This document shows, piece by piece, positions 11,975 through 23,837 of a stretch of 64,000 bases of DNA (position 1 is the stretch's first letter; the number at the start of each line of letters is the position of its first letter). The notes under the pieces were generated by a model, which ran no database searches, was not told the origin of the DNA, and saw only the letters and a list, made by a program, of their open reading frames with translations. Source of the DNA: Protea cynaroides (Eukaryota > Streptophyta > Magnoliopsida > Proteales > Proteaceae). A program made the translations under genes and the position numbers. Where the stretch lies: contig CM053274.1 in the NCBI GenBank assembly GCA_028583415.1, positions 90,031,549 to 90,095,548 on the forward strand, read 5' to 3'.

Positions 11975-12310
11975 TTCACAGTGACTTATATTGTGTTGCT
12001 GTTGCTGCTTGGTATCTGCTCTATTACTGATGCTACTTTTACTTGGTTCACAGTAATCTATACTGTGCTTCTGTTGCTGGTTGGTTCACAGTGACCTATA
12101 TTGTGCTATTGTTGTTGCTTGGTTCACAATAACTTATATTGTGTTGTTGCTGCTTGGTTCACAGTAACCTATATTGTACTGCTTTACTACTACAAGTGTC
12201 ATTGCTGCTTCCGTTGCTATATTGGTTCAAGGTAAAGCTTGTGCTCCTATTGCTACTTGGTTTACAGTGACCTATACTGTACTGCTTTATTGCTACTAAT
12301 ATTACTGCTT
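11975..12310 (+). repeat. Degenerate minisatellite with core TGGTTCACAGTGACCTATA
   Basis: Six to eight imperfect units of about 40-70 bp combine TTGGTTCACAGTGACCTATA with TTGTGCTGCTGTTGCTGC words. They lie close to the 3' LTR of element A. No coding function is apparent. Confidence 0.7.
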
Positions 12311-12361
12311 CTGTTGATACATTGTTTCAAGTTGAAGCTCTTACATTCCCCGTGCTCTAAC

Positions 12362-12373
12362 TTGAGGAGAGGG
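12362..12373 (+). promoter_or_regulatory. Polypurine tract of element A
   Basis: GAGGAGAGGGGA sits directly upstream of the 3' LTR start, the expected plus-strand priming site. Confidence 0.75.
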
Positions 12374-12650
12374 GATGTTAGCGTTAGCAATAAGCTATGG
12401 GGACAACATTAGTTATATGTTGTAGGGGCTATGGGACCCACTTTAGATTAGTAGATTTATTATTTTTAGTTATTTTCTATTTGCTGTAAGCGGTATCTTG
12501 GTTTCCTAAGTTAGGTCTCATTTCCAAGTCGGGTTATGTAATTAGGAAAGTTTCCTAACTACCATTGTTACTATCTTTTCGTTATTAATATAAATAAAGG
12601 ATAGAGGAGGACAAACACATATTCGTTTCTTTCTCTTCATTGGAGAATCG

Positions 12651-12706
<56 letters not shown>

Positions 12707-12749
12707 AGTTTCACTGGTTGTGATCATTTCTTTATTGCAAATTGTTACA
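12374..12749 (+). repeat. 3' LTR of retrotransposon A
   Basis: A 376-bp LTR, TGTTAGCG to TTGTTACA, uninterrupted. It contains a long (CT)n run (about 12655-12703) and preserves the empty target site of the MULE that split the 5' LTR. Confidence 0.85.
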
Positions 12750-12754
12750 ACAAC

Positions 12755-13594
12755 GTTGGGGACTGAGGTAGGAGCATCATCAGTAGTAGCAGAGTTGGTC
12801 AGAGCATCGGCCCATTCAGGGCATCCATACTTGTCCCAACAGGTATCAATATTGTTATTAATCTTCGTATGATTAAAACAATTGAGTACAATACCTGTTG
12901 GGTTTATCACAATTGGATCGTCTAGGCCTACGACCAGAAGGGTCACGTCCACGTTCTCTGCCGGAGCCACCACCAGCATATAGAGCAGAATTATGTTTAG
13001 CAATAGTAGAATCACTTAGAGATACCAATCGCCGAAAATGAAAGAATATCTCATTGAGAGTAGGAATTTTCACAAATTGATATTCAGAAGGAAGACCAGC
13101 AAAATACTTGGTCACATAAAATTCTCTTTGTTGGGCCTTAAGTTGTTTATGATCAATAGTTAGAGTCTGACTGCCTGTAATTCTTCAGTGATACCCTTGA
13201 AACCACTAAAATACTCATTAAGGGATTTATCACCTAAGGAGAAAGTGAACATCTTCTCATAAAGGTCATAAATCCTGAAAATATTCTTCTCTTGGGTGTA
13301 ACTAGCATGGAGGTCTGTCTATATAGCCTTAGCATTCTTATGAAACGTTACATTAGAGACAATAAAGGAGTCAATACTACCCCCATTATCAGGTTTGGAG
13401 AGTGGAGTTTTAACGCATCCATTCATCATAGGCCTTAATGGTTGTGGCATCCTTGGAATCATTAGATGTAGGGTCATCAGTTAGGTATTGAAGTTTACCT
13501 TTATAATGAATGTAAGCTCGGACAGCTTGAGCCCATAAGAGGTAATTTGGGCATGATGATGGTTAGTATTGAGGAAGACTTGAGACTCAGCCAT
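12755..13594 (-). pseudogene. copia B gag remnant with broken zinc knuckle
   Basis: The minus-strand ATG at 13594 begins MAESQVFLNTNHHHAQ, a copia gag start. Downstream are YFAGLPSEYQFVKIPT (about 13100-13055), an Arg/Gly-rich segment, and NVDTCW-like knuckle residues (NIDTCWDKYGCPEWADAL), where the CxxC half is lost by frameshift. Several stops interrupt it. The reading would continue across the inserted element A into the protease near 1850. Confidence 0.75.
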
Positions 13595-14062
13595 AGATCC
13601 TAGACCAGTAGATAATAATATCAGTAGTAGTTGTAGAAGAAAATATCACCAGTAGAAGGTAGATCTTGCAGCAGTATGAGAGCAATAGGAACAGCTACGG
13701 TAATAGTAACTTAGCAGCAGATCAGATCTGAACAATAACAGCATATCAATACTAACAGTTGTAGGTTGATAGATCAGGAGATCAATAGGAACAGTAGCAG
13801 CAACATATCGATGGCATATGGACAGCAGTAATGTAGCAGCCGCAACAGGTTGATGAGAAAATACCAGAGCAGTTTGTGGTAGAGAGGAGCACATCAGATC
13901 AACAGTAGCAGTAATCAGCATGCCCAGTTTTAAACTTGTGACATTATAACTGGGCTTCAACACAATAGAAAGCAGCATAGGTTGCTGCAACCATGAGTAG
14001 GAGAAGCATCCTAGAAGACTGTCAAACCAGTAAATAAAGGAGAGCCAATATAAGGAACTAAT
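13595..14062 (-). other. Untranslated leader of copia B
   Basis: About 470 bp between primer site and gag, rich in AGCAGTAGCAG words on the plus strand, resembling in style the leader of element A. No ORF worth calling. Confidence 0.5.
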
Positions 14063-14074
14063 GCTCTGATACCA
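14063..14074 (-). promoter_or_regulatory. Primer-binding site of copia B (initiator tRNA-Met)
   Basis: The minus strand reads TGGTATCAGAGC immediately after an LTR end in …TGTTACA. This fixes the orientation of copia B and the inner LTR boundary. Confidence 0.85.
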
Positions 14075-14858
14075 TGTAACAGGAACAAGCGAAAATAGAA
14101 ACCAGAACGGCTTTGTTCGGTTGCAAGGGGAATTGAAGGGAAGGGAAGTGAAAAATTTTAACTTTAAAAAGGAATTTTTGTAATGATTACAGCACATGCT
14201 ATCACATTACCATGTAACTAATTCCAAATCATTCCATATTTAGTTATTTATCTTAACACTTGACTTTGCATCCAAATCCCTCGCATTTGAAAAGGAAAAT
14301 AAATTTTACATCTTACAATTATCACTACTAAATATGTTAAGAAATTTATGTAGTTTATACCATTATGTTATGTTACAACTATAAAAGTTTCCTTTTAAAG
14401 TTAAAAAATTTCACTTCCCTTCCCTTCACTTCCCCTTGCAACCAAACAAAGCCAACAGGAAAACCGAGAGGGAGAAAGGTGGAGAAGAATGGAGAGAGAG
14501 AGAGAGGAGAGGGCGACTTCTGCAGTAGAGAGGCAGAATCGATTGATATGTTCCTCTCTTCCTAGCAGCTACTATTGGTAGATAAATAAAAGGGGTAGAG
14601 GGATAGGCCTAGGATTCCACATGATAAGGAGTCCTAGTTACATAAGAGGGTATGAATTCTACATGTCAACATTACAAGGAATTCTATACAAATAATAAAT
14701 CCTACTTACAGAATAATTCTAGACTCCTAATTACATATAATGAAATAGAGATAAGAAAGACTATGTAAACCAAATCCTAAAGACCAAAAGGCAGTCAGCT
14801 TGACAGCTGGTCAGCACTAATCCTGAGATAGGATTAGCACCAATAGGTGATCTTGACA
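14075..14858 (-). repeat. 5' LTR of copia B, containing a MITE
   Basis: The inner edge is fixed by the primer site. The outer edge is inferred from a minus-strand TGTCAAGATCACC start. Without the MITE the LTR would be about 440 bp, a normal copia size. The outer boundary is uncertain because the partner LTR is off the window. Confidence 0.5.
14109..14453. mobile_element. MITE with about 95-bp inverted ends inside the copia B LTR
   Basis: Ends GGCTTTGTTCGGTTGCAAGG and the near-perfect inverse CCTTGCAACCAAACAAAGCC are flanked by AAC on both sides (14106-14108, 14454-14456). The arms share GAAGGGAAGGGAAGTGAAA and AACTTTAAAA blocks. The TIR type and 3-bp duplication resemble PIF/Harbinger, although AAC is not the usual TWA target. 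Confidence 0.65.
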
Positions 14859-14992
14859 TTGGGAATGGACTACGGTGAATGGGTCCATTCCCCTTATAGA
14901 TATATTGTTAACGAGAAAAATATTTGTCCCTCTATGTGCATGTGGTATTTTCTCGATTTGCCATTCTGATCAAAAGGCTATTCTTTTTGCAG

Positions 14993-16438
14993 ACTTTGAA
15001 GGAGTTTCTTGTTGTTGCTGAAGCTGATGTTAGATCTTTGGCTTCACTGTATTCTGGGGTGGTATGTTGCTATTTTTGGCTTAAAGAGTAGAATTTGAAC
15101 TTTCCAACTGTGTCGTATGATATGTGTATTGTAATCATTGCATAACATATTTTTGGAGTTGTGTTTTTATAGGGTAGAAATGCTGATGCATTGGCCCTTT
15201 ATTTTGGAGAAGATCCTGCCCGTTGCCCGTTTGAGCAAGGTATTTCAATCTTAATAGTTGATCAATCTGAGCTGCTATTAGAATTTAGAATCCGAATGAG
15301 AGAGAGAAGTCTGAATAAAAGTGCTTCTTCACATGCTTTCAATCAAACAGCACTACATTGTATGTGGTAGCGATGAAGGATTTGTAGGGGTGTTTGCATT
15401 GTTCAAGAAAATTGTTGATACATAACAGGGGAGATGTACCTTAGAATAGAATGGTATAGTAAGAGTCATGAAGCTTGGCCTATATAGGAAAAGTTGACTA
15501 TCAAATGCATATTGGAAAATAAGACTTGGCCTTTTCTTTGTTTAGCTGTATTCCTTTTGGCTGCTCACACAGGGAAGATTTGGGATGGAACTTACATCAT
15601 AAATTGGTTTCATGCATGGTTATGTAGAGCCCTTTGGAAACCTTGTACTGATTTTTATGGATGTGAAGGCAACGAAAACAGGAAAACAATTTTTACCTAA
15701 TTGAGGTGCCTATGAAATTGGGTTTGGTTGACTGTTAGATCTTAGTTATGTGGCCATGGCTAATATGGCAATTGGCAGAATTGTTACTGTTGCGGGTTAA
15801 TATCCTGCAACATCTTTGATGATCAACCCTATCATTTACATCTAGATCTTGCTTTGATTTTCTGGTACTAGGTCTGCCTTGCTATCAGTTGAATGTCTAG
15901 CTCTCTGTTCTTTTTGGGCTGTCTATTTTTCTACATTCTTTCAAGCATGTATCAATTCTCAGTCTACCCTTTCTTCTTGTGTTCCACTTCAGTTGTTTCT
16001 ACTCTACTCAACTTTGTGAGGTTGTTTGAGCGGGCCCATGAGGATAACTGTAAGCAGATTGAGCTTGAAAAGAAGAGAGCGCAAAAGGAAGCAGAAACTG
16101 AGAAGAAGAAAATTAGTGCTGCAAAAAAGGAACCAGAAAATGAGAAGAAGAAAATTAGTGCTGCAAAAAAGGACCCAGAAAATGAGAAGAAGAAAATTAG
16201 TGCTGCAAAAAAGGACCCAGAAAATGAGAAGAAGAAAATTAGTGCTGCAAAAAAGGACCCTGAAAATGAGAAGAAGAAAATTAGTGTTGCAAAAAAGGAC
16301 CCAGAACGTAAACAGATTGAGCTTGAAATGAATATATCGCAGAAGGAAGCCGGAAAGGAGAAGATGGAAGCTGGTGTTGCAAAAATGGAACCAGGACGCT
16401 TGTTACGGACTCCAGTTGAGAGTGTCAACATCAAATGA
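14993..16438 (+). CDS. Type II formin, 3' end (last three exons)
   Basis: Three exons, 14993-15061, 15173-15239 and 15993-16438, have consistent phases and AG/GT borders. They encode TLKEFLVVAEADVRSLASLY, then GRNADALALYFGEDPARCPF, then VVSTLLNFVRLFERAHEDN with a lysine-rich tail ending VESVNIK and a TGA at 16436-16438. This is the end of the FH2 domain that binds actin barbed ends and nucleates filaments; the match to plant type II formins is clear. The tail contains five 42-bp tandem repeats. Upstream exons are not in the window: the intron before 14993 holds a transposon stack of at least 14.8 kb, so the gene is cut by the window and its integrity cannot be judged here. Confidence 0.88.
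16100..16309 (+). repeat. Five tandem 42-bp units in the formin C-terminal tail
   Basis: The unit encodes EKKKISAAKKDPEN. Copies start at 16100, 16142, 16184, 16226 and 16268 and differ at only a few bases. Length is a multiple of three, so expansion keeps the frame. The peptide is strongly charged and probably extends the helical basic tail after FH2. Confidence 0.95.
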
Positions 16439-16802
16439 TGGCCTTTATATTAGTCTATTCATCAACACAAGCAATTTCCCCTTCTTGGGGAAAGGAAATT
16501 TACGCACTCAGTTGTCATCAGTAAAGGATGCCATAGAAGCGGAAGAAGAGAAATCAGTAATGGCTGTACAAAGTCTATTATTGATAATAACAAGAGGAAT
16601 GAATGTCTGATGACCTGGTGAATTAAATTTGAAAGCACAAGAGATGTGGATGGATGGGATCTTATGATTAATGGCAAATTCTAGGAGGGCTGAACCAATA
16701 TCTTAAAATGTAAACCTTCCCAACCCTGTCCTACCCCAACCCCCAAAAGAAAAATTACATTATTCTCTGTTTCTCTTTTTCTGTTGCCTATGACATGCTA
16801 TG

Positions 16803-16849
16803 AGTGATTCTGCACTTTTTTTTTTTTTTTGGTAATAGTGATTCTGCAC
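16803..16849 (-). mobile_element. Ultra-short retroposon tail with 13-bp target duplication
   Basis: AGTGATTCTGCAC occurs at 16803-16815 and again at 16837-16849, enclosing 15 T followed by GGTAAT. On the minus strand the insert is ATTACC plus poly(A): a poly(A) tail with about six bases of element body between perfect target duplications. Confidence 0.75.
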
Positions 16850-16997
16850 CTGGAACATGGTTTCTCCACCATTTTCTAAATCTGATTTTTGTCTTTTGGT
16901 ACAGAGACAAGGGAGTCAGTGCGGTCCTGTTCAGATTTCATTGGGCAAGTTGTACAATGTTTGTGTCCAGCATATGTAAAATATCTTTAGGTAGTAT

Positions 16998-17002
<5 letters not shown>

Positions 17003-17042
<40 letters not shown>
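17003..17042. repeat. (CT)n microsatellite
   Basis: About 20 CT units downstream of the formin stop. Confidence 0.9.
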
Positions 17043-17043
<1 letters not shown>

Positions 17044-17400
17044 CGGCCCCTCCTCCTCCTCCTCCATTTTGGCATTGATTCACATTTTCTCTTTATTACT
17101 CTGGCAATTAGATATTCTTCTGTATATTTTTGAATTATAGGGATGTAAATGTTCATCTTGATCTCTCTACAATTGGCTAAGAGCAATATTTTCCTTGCCT
17201 TATCTGGTTTACATTTTGGGTTGCAACATGTTGAAACACAAGTTTCTTCAAGGCTTTTTTGCTTTTCCTTCGGTTCCTTTTGGGTAGTAGTACTGTTGGG
17301 TCCAAATTTGGTGGACATGTACATATCATCACTTATCTATGTTAACAATCTCAGATCAAACTGACATTCTCATGTGTGACCATACAGGTTAAGAAATAAG

Positions 17401-18506
17401 AAAGTTTGGAACCCTAGCAGTTGAACTTAACAAGAACTCAACCAGAGGCGTTGAAAAGTCGACGGGTAAGTCCGTACAAGGTCGAGAAAAACATATGATT
17501 GGGTTAGGTATCCAAATTGGACAGCCGGACTATTAGGATTCGAACAGATTTTCAAATCTCTCCAATGGTTAGTCTGCTAAATGATCCATTATATATAACA
17601 ATGGCTCCCAGTTTAAAATCAACAAAATCATTGAGAGCTCTCCCAAGCAGGCCTCGACAGTCTTGCGAACAGGCTCTTATTAGTGAAAATTCAATCACCT
17701 GGACGGTCTTGCAAACAGGTCGTTACGGTCCATGAAATTCGATTCTTTGTTCTCTCAACTGCCCAGTTTGAGTCTTGTACATCACCTAACCTTCAACTCC
17801 CAAGTCTGCTGTCCATTCATTCAAAATTGTAACCGTTGAAATGTTCTAGTAAGGTTATCCTTTCTCATCCAATGTTCAAGTTCATGTTGATTCCGAGTCG
17901 GATCGGCAGGGGATCGGTCATTCCCTTGTATCTGATCCTTGATTTCGGCAAGGGTTTAGGATTGGCTGATTTAATGTGATAGAGCAAACCAAGAAACGAA
18001 TAGAAAATAGAAAACGATTCAAGCAGATGACAAAGATTTAATGTTGTTCACACACTAATATTATGTGCTATGTCCACCAGAGAAGATGAAATGATTCACT
18101 ATGTAAAATGAGGTGTTACAGTGGAGATCTCTCAAGAAAAAACTCTCTCCCAAGTCTGGAGCTCCGAAACCCCCTCTCTCTCTTCTATTCGTGACTAGGG
18201 TTACTAGATAAGAGAAAAGAACATTATATATGACTTCTTCCAAGTTAAGCTGATCTATCAAGTCGGGTTGAACTGTACTGTGGGGCTTTGGCCACCGCAC
18301 TCCTAACAAGCCTAGTAATGGTCTACTATCATCACATATCTTAAAAAATGATTTTTTTGGGAAGTTTTTTACAAAATTGAATTTGGGGATGCTTTGTTCT
18401 CCTAATATAACAATTTTTAATCCAATCGAATCCAGTAGAGTTGTTTGTTCGACCCTAAAAGACTACACCTCTCAAATTTCAATTAGTTTGGGTTGCAAAT
18501 CACTCA

Positions 18507-18539
<33 letters not shown>

Positions 18540-18621
18540 CAAGCAAAAGTTGGAATTGCACAATTTTGGAGACTCAGATCTGCAAAACCGAGTGTTTTCT
18601 TCCTATCAGCTTCGGTATAAG
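17401..18621. other. Intergenic stretch with an LTR-like segment and a poly(A) run
   Basis: Nothing protein-coding is recognised. About 17880-18310 resembles a degraded LTR read on the minus strand (GTTGTTCACACACTAATATT and a CCCTCTCTCTCT leader-like stretch), but no boundaries or target duplication were found. A run of about 30 A lies at 18509-18538. Confidence 0.35.
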
Positions 18622-18876
18622 GGATTCACATCCTCTCCTCCCAACGACTCTGGGAGGACAGTGACAATTCTATCCGGATGGCCGACACGTGGCTCTCGGT
18701 GAATCCGAGACCCACGTTCAAGCTGACACCCCCTGTCGGTTTGGCTTGTCGGCTGGAGTGTCGGCTTGAATGTGAGTCTTGGATTCACCGAGAGCCACGT
18801 GTCGACCATCCGGACAAGGTTGCCACCATCCTTCCAGAGTCACTGGGAGGACTCTGGGAGGAGAGGATGCGGATCC
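18622..18876. mobile_element. Fold-back element, AATCCTCTCC family, G-box-bearing subtype
   Basis: The arms begin GGATTCACATCCTCTCCTCC and end with the inverse GGAGGAGAGGATGCGGATCC. Most of the 255 bp can pair with itself, including GGCTCTCGGTGAATCC and its inverse. A degenerate 9-bp duplication flanks it (CGGTATAAG and CTGTAGATG, six of nine). Both arms contain a CACGTG palindrome within CCGACACGTGGC. Confidence 0.7.
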
Positions 18877-20060
18877 CTGTAGATGTGTTTTTCCAAAATA
18901 ACGAACATTGTTTGGTCGTGGAAGCAAATGAGAAAAAATAATTACAGAACACATGGAAGAAGAAAGATTTAAAATTTTAAATGGGAAGTGGAATCGGTTG
19001 GCACAGTCATTCCGGAACGGTTGGCCCGGATCGACTAACCCGTGGTTTACCATGCAAGTACTGTTCAGCACGAGATCTGATGACTAGAAATCCGATCTGG
19101 ATCAACTGAAATTGACTGCTCTAATCCGATCCGATCCGATCTGATTCTTCTAACCATGTTCCCATCTACTCTTCTCTCAACTTTCTTATCTTAGGTTATA
19201 AGCCTTCTCAAAGAATGATCCTTTAACAACATAAAGATTACGCCCTTCAAGGCATGAGCATCCCAATACACTCACTCACTTACTTACTAGTTCCTCTCAT
19301 GATATTATTCAATATTTTACATTTTCCAGTGCAGTCAATCAGCCATGATTTCAACATCCTCCATTAAATAAAAAGTCTAGGGATTCATGTAATGATGCTT
19401 TGTGAAATGTGTCATCACAAATTATAACTTTTAGCAAACCAAAACATAGGTAGGTCTTTTATTTATATTCAAGTTTTATTTTAGTTTTACCCAAAAAAAA
19501 AAAAAAGTTTTATTTTAGTCAGAATTTACAATGTGGTAAAACATAATTCAGGATTATAGAGAGATAAAAGGGTGTACATTACATGTAAGGGTAAATGAAT
19601 GAATTTGATATTGAAAATTGAAATGTAACCAAGGTAGACAATTTTCTAAACATCCAAGGTCAAATTTGTTACATCATATTCCCATGTGATAGAGTTAGGC
19701 CATGGTTATAAACCAGTTGTAATCATTGTTAGTTAAAACATGAACGGAAAAAAACCAAAACAAAATGGGAGGGAACGTGTTTTAAATGGAACAAAACAAG
19801 AACAGTATACTCAAAAAAGGGTCAAACATTTCAAAAACGGAAAAAAAAAACTAAAACAGATGATACGGGTTTTTAATTGATCAGATATAATACGGTATGG
19901 TGAATAAAAAACAATATACTCTCATTAATTGAAGAATTTATACCTAAATCAATGTGAACAGATGACATTATGATGTGTCTAACCATAAAACGGTGAGAAT
20001 TATCATCTTTAGTCAAGTAGTTAATTGATGTTTTATGTTTGTCCAAGACTCTAAGCATGA
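18877..20060. other. Intergenic, no gene seen
   Basis: AT-rich sequence with a GATCC-rich patch near 19110-19140 and one minute retroposon tail at 19471-19518. No coding or RNA gene signal. Confidence 0.5.
19471..19518 (+). mobile_element. Ultra-short retroposon tail with 14-bp target duplication
   Basis: AAGTTTTATTTTAG at 19471-19484 is repeated exactly at 19505-19518. Between them lie only TTTTACCC and 12-14 A. The TTTACCC plus poly(A) junction equals the 3' end of the SINE at 876-1017, so this looks like a copy of the same family truncated to its last bases. Confidence 0.75.
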
Positions 20061-22383
<2,323 letters not shown>

Positions 22384-22856
22384 CATGGGTGTCAAAATTG
22401 AGGCTGAAATCAATCGAAAAATCGAATCAAATCATTCCTTTTATCGAATCAAAATTGGTATTGGCTTTTAGAAATAGATGAAAAATTGAAATTGATCAGA
22501 CCGACAATTGAATAGAATAAAAAAAAAAGAAAGAAAGATAAAAGACGCATACCCAGTGAGCACACAAGGTTCCTACCAATGCGGGATCTAGGAGGGCCTT
22601 ATGTAAGTACTATTCCAATTTTATCCAACCTCGAACCCATGACTACAAGGTTACCTTACAATATTTTCCTTTTAATATATGAAAAGCCAAGATTAAAGAG
22701 GTACTAAAACAATAATGGACCACAATTGACCAGACCAAGCCAATTTAAATTTTTTGGAACAAATTTTGTATCAGCTCGGAACAAGACCAAACCAATATGT
22801 GGAATAATAATAATAATAAAATTAAAACTAAACTACATTGACTGTTTGACACCCCT
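22384..22856. mobile_element. Short TIR element with GGGTGTCAA termini
   Basis: Left end CATGGGTGTCAAAATTG, right end TGTTTGACACCCCTG, interior rich in AATCGAAT/CGGTTT-like words. The same termini occur at 52899-53561, where an 8-bp duplication supports hAT. Here the duplication is not convincing. Confidence 0.5.
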
Positions 22857-22867
22857 GTTTTGGTTTC

Positions 22868-23110
22868 ATTTGTTTTTGTACTCCACAAAAAACACCGATG
22901 TATAGGAATCAATACAATAATTTACGTGGTTCACCTACACAATGTGTATGGGTTACGTTCACGATAGAGTGATTAATCTCCAATTCCATTATCTAATGAA
23001 GAATTTACAACATTAAAAACTCTCCTTACAAGGTTACATCCTTATATAAAGAAGAAACCCTAAATGTCAAAAGTACAAGATTGCCTCAGTAAAACCACGA
23101 AAGAAAACGA
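22868..23110 (-). mobile_element. LTR-like fragment
   Basis: The order AATTTACGTGGTTCACC, GATAGAGTGATTAATCTCC and ATCCTTATATAAAGAAG (TATA-like) resembles plant copia LTRs read from the minus strand. No internal region or duplication is visible, so it may be a degraded solo LTR. Confidence 0.35.
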
Positions 23111-23547
23111 GACACGACGAAATAGTGGCAAAGTGAACCATACATCCTTATATGGTTAGATATTAGTATAAGTTGTCATTATGTGGACAATAATTTTATA
23201 ACCTCCAAAAATTTAATTATAACCCTAGAAAACATTTTACATGAGCAAAAATTAATAAAGAAAATGTTAATTAGAAAAATTAATTTAACAAAGTGATATC
23301 ACTTTTGGAGCCTTGGATTCCATAATGACACCTGCAATTTCTACTCCTCTAATCATGTTGCTGGAATTATTTTCTTGGTAAAGAATCATGTTGTTGGATT
23401 GGTTTTATTATTTTGTTGGGGGTAATTAATCGTTCGATTTTTACCAGAGGTAAACCATACTGATGTGATGATGGTAAAAAAAAAGAAAAAAAAAAAAAAG
23501 AGAGGTTCTTGCAGTGTTTTAGCAAGTCCAATTTCTAAAATCCATTA

Positions 23548-23834
23548 GGGCCCGTTTGTTTGTAGTTGGAAAATTTAATGAGCTGATATTATGGAGATCA
23601 CGCAGCCAAACAGGAAGTTGAAGACATTTTTGGTGATTGAAGGATGAAGACTTAAGAAAGATTTTATTGGTTGTATTATCATAGTTCCTAAGATATAATT
23701 GATTCTCAAGATCCATTAAATCATCTAAAAAAAACAAAAAAAAACCAACATAGGGTAAGTTAAAATGGACCTTAATTGGCATGGTATGAAGGTAAGCTAA
23801 TTGAATTATTCAAATGGCTAAAGCCAAACAACCC
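23548..23834. mobile_element. PIF/Harbinger (Tourist)-like MITE
   Basis: TTA duplicated at 23545-23547 and 23835-23837; ends GGGCCCGTTTGTTTG and, inverted, GGGTTGTTTGGCTTT. 287 bp, non-coding. Confidence 0.6.
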
Positions 23835-23837
23835 TTA

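Larger units (their letters stand above)
8861..12373 (+). other. Non-coding interior of retrotransposon A
   Basis: No gag or pol motif is visible in any frame. The stretch holds a Harbinger-type MITE (9010-10184), a T-rich stretch with four copies of GGGTCTGTTTG (near 11163, 11228, 11308 and 11454), a run of TTGCTGCT-like words, and a minisatellite near 12000-12310. Short ORFs here are shadows of repeats. Confidence 0.75.
2000..12749 (+). mobile_element. Non-autonomous copia-type LTR retrotransposon A (LARD-like)
   Basis: The element begins TGTTAGCGTTAG and ends TTGTTACA, and is flanked by the 5-bp direct repeat ACAAC (1995-1999 and 12750-12754). The 5' LTR is 2000-2224 plus 8712-8860 because a MULE is inserted in it; the 3' LTR is 12374-12749. 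A tRNA-Met primer-binding site directly follows the 5' LTR and a polypurine tract precedes the 3' LTR. The interior (8861-12373) has no gag or pol coding capacity, so the element must have been mobilised in trans. It sits inside copia B on the opposite strand. Confidence 0.85.
1..14858 (-). mobile_element. Ty1/copia LTR retrotransposon B, outer element of a nested stack, runs off the left edge
   Basis: Read on the minus strand, the parts follow copia order: 5' LTR (about 14858 down to 14075), primer-binding site complementary to initiator tRNA-Met (14063-14074), untranslated leader, gag (from 13594), then, after an inserted element (2000-12754), protease, GAG-pre-integrase, integrase and the start of reverse transcriptase at the left edge. 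The 3' half and 3' LTR lie outside the window. All frames are broken, so the element is dead. It lies antisense to the formin gene and ends about 135 bp before a formin splice acceptor, so I infer an intronic insertion. The LTR outer end at 14858 is my guess from a TG-type terminus and is not confirmed by a target duplication. Confidence 0.8.
16439..17400 (+). other. Formin 3' UTR and downstream region
   Basis: No coding sequence. It contains a tiny retroposed tail (16803-16849), a (CT)n microsatellite (about 17003-17042) and AT-rich sequence. The transcript end cannot be placed with confidence. Confidence 0.4.

Noticed and set aside
15964..16434. 156-codon minus-strand ORF (Phe/Ser-rich)
   Set aside because: Reverse shadow of the repetitive formin tail.
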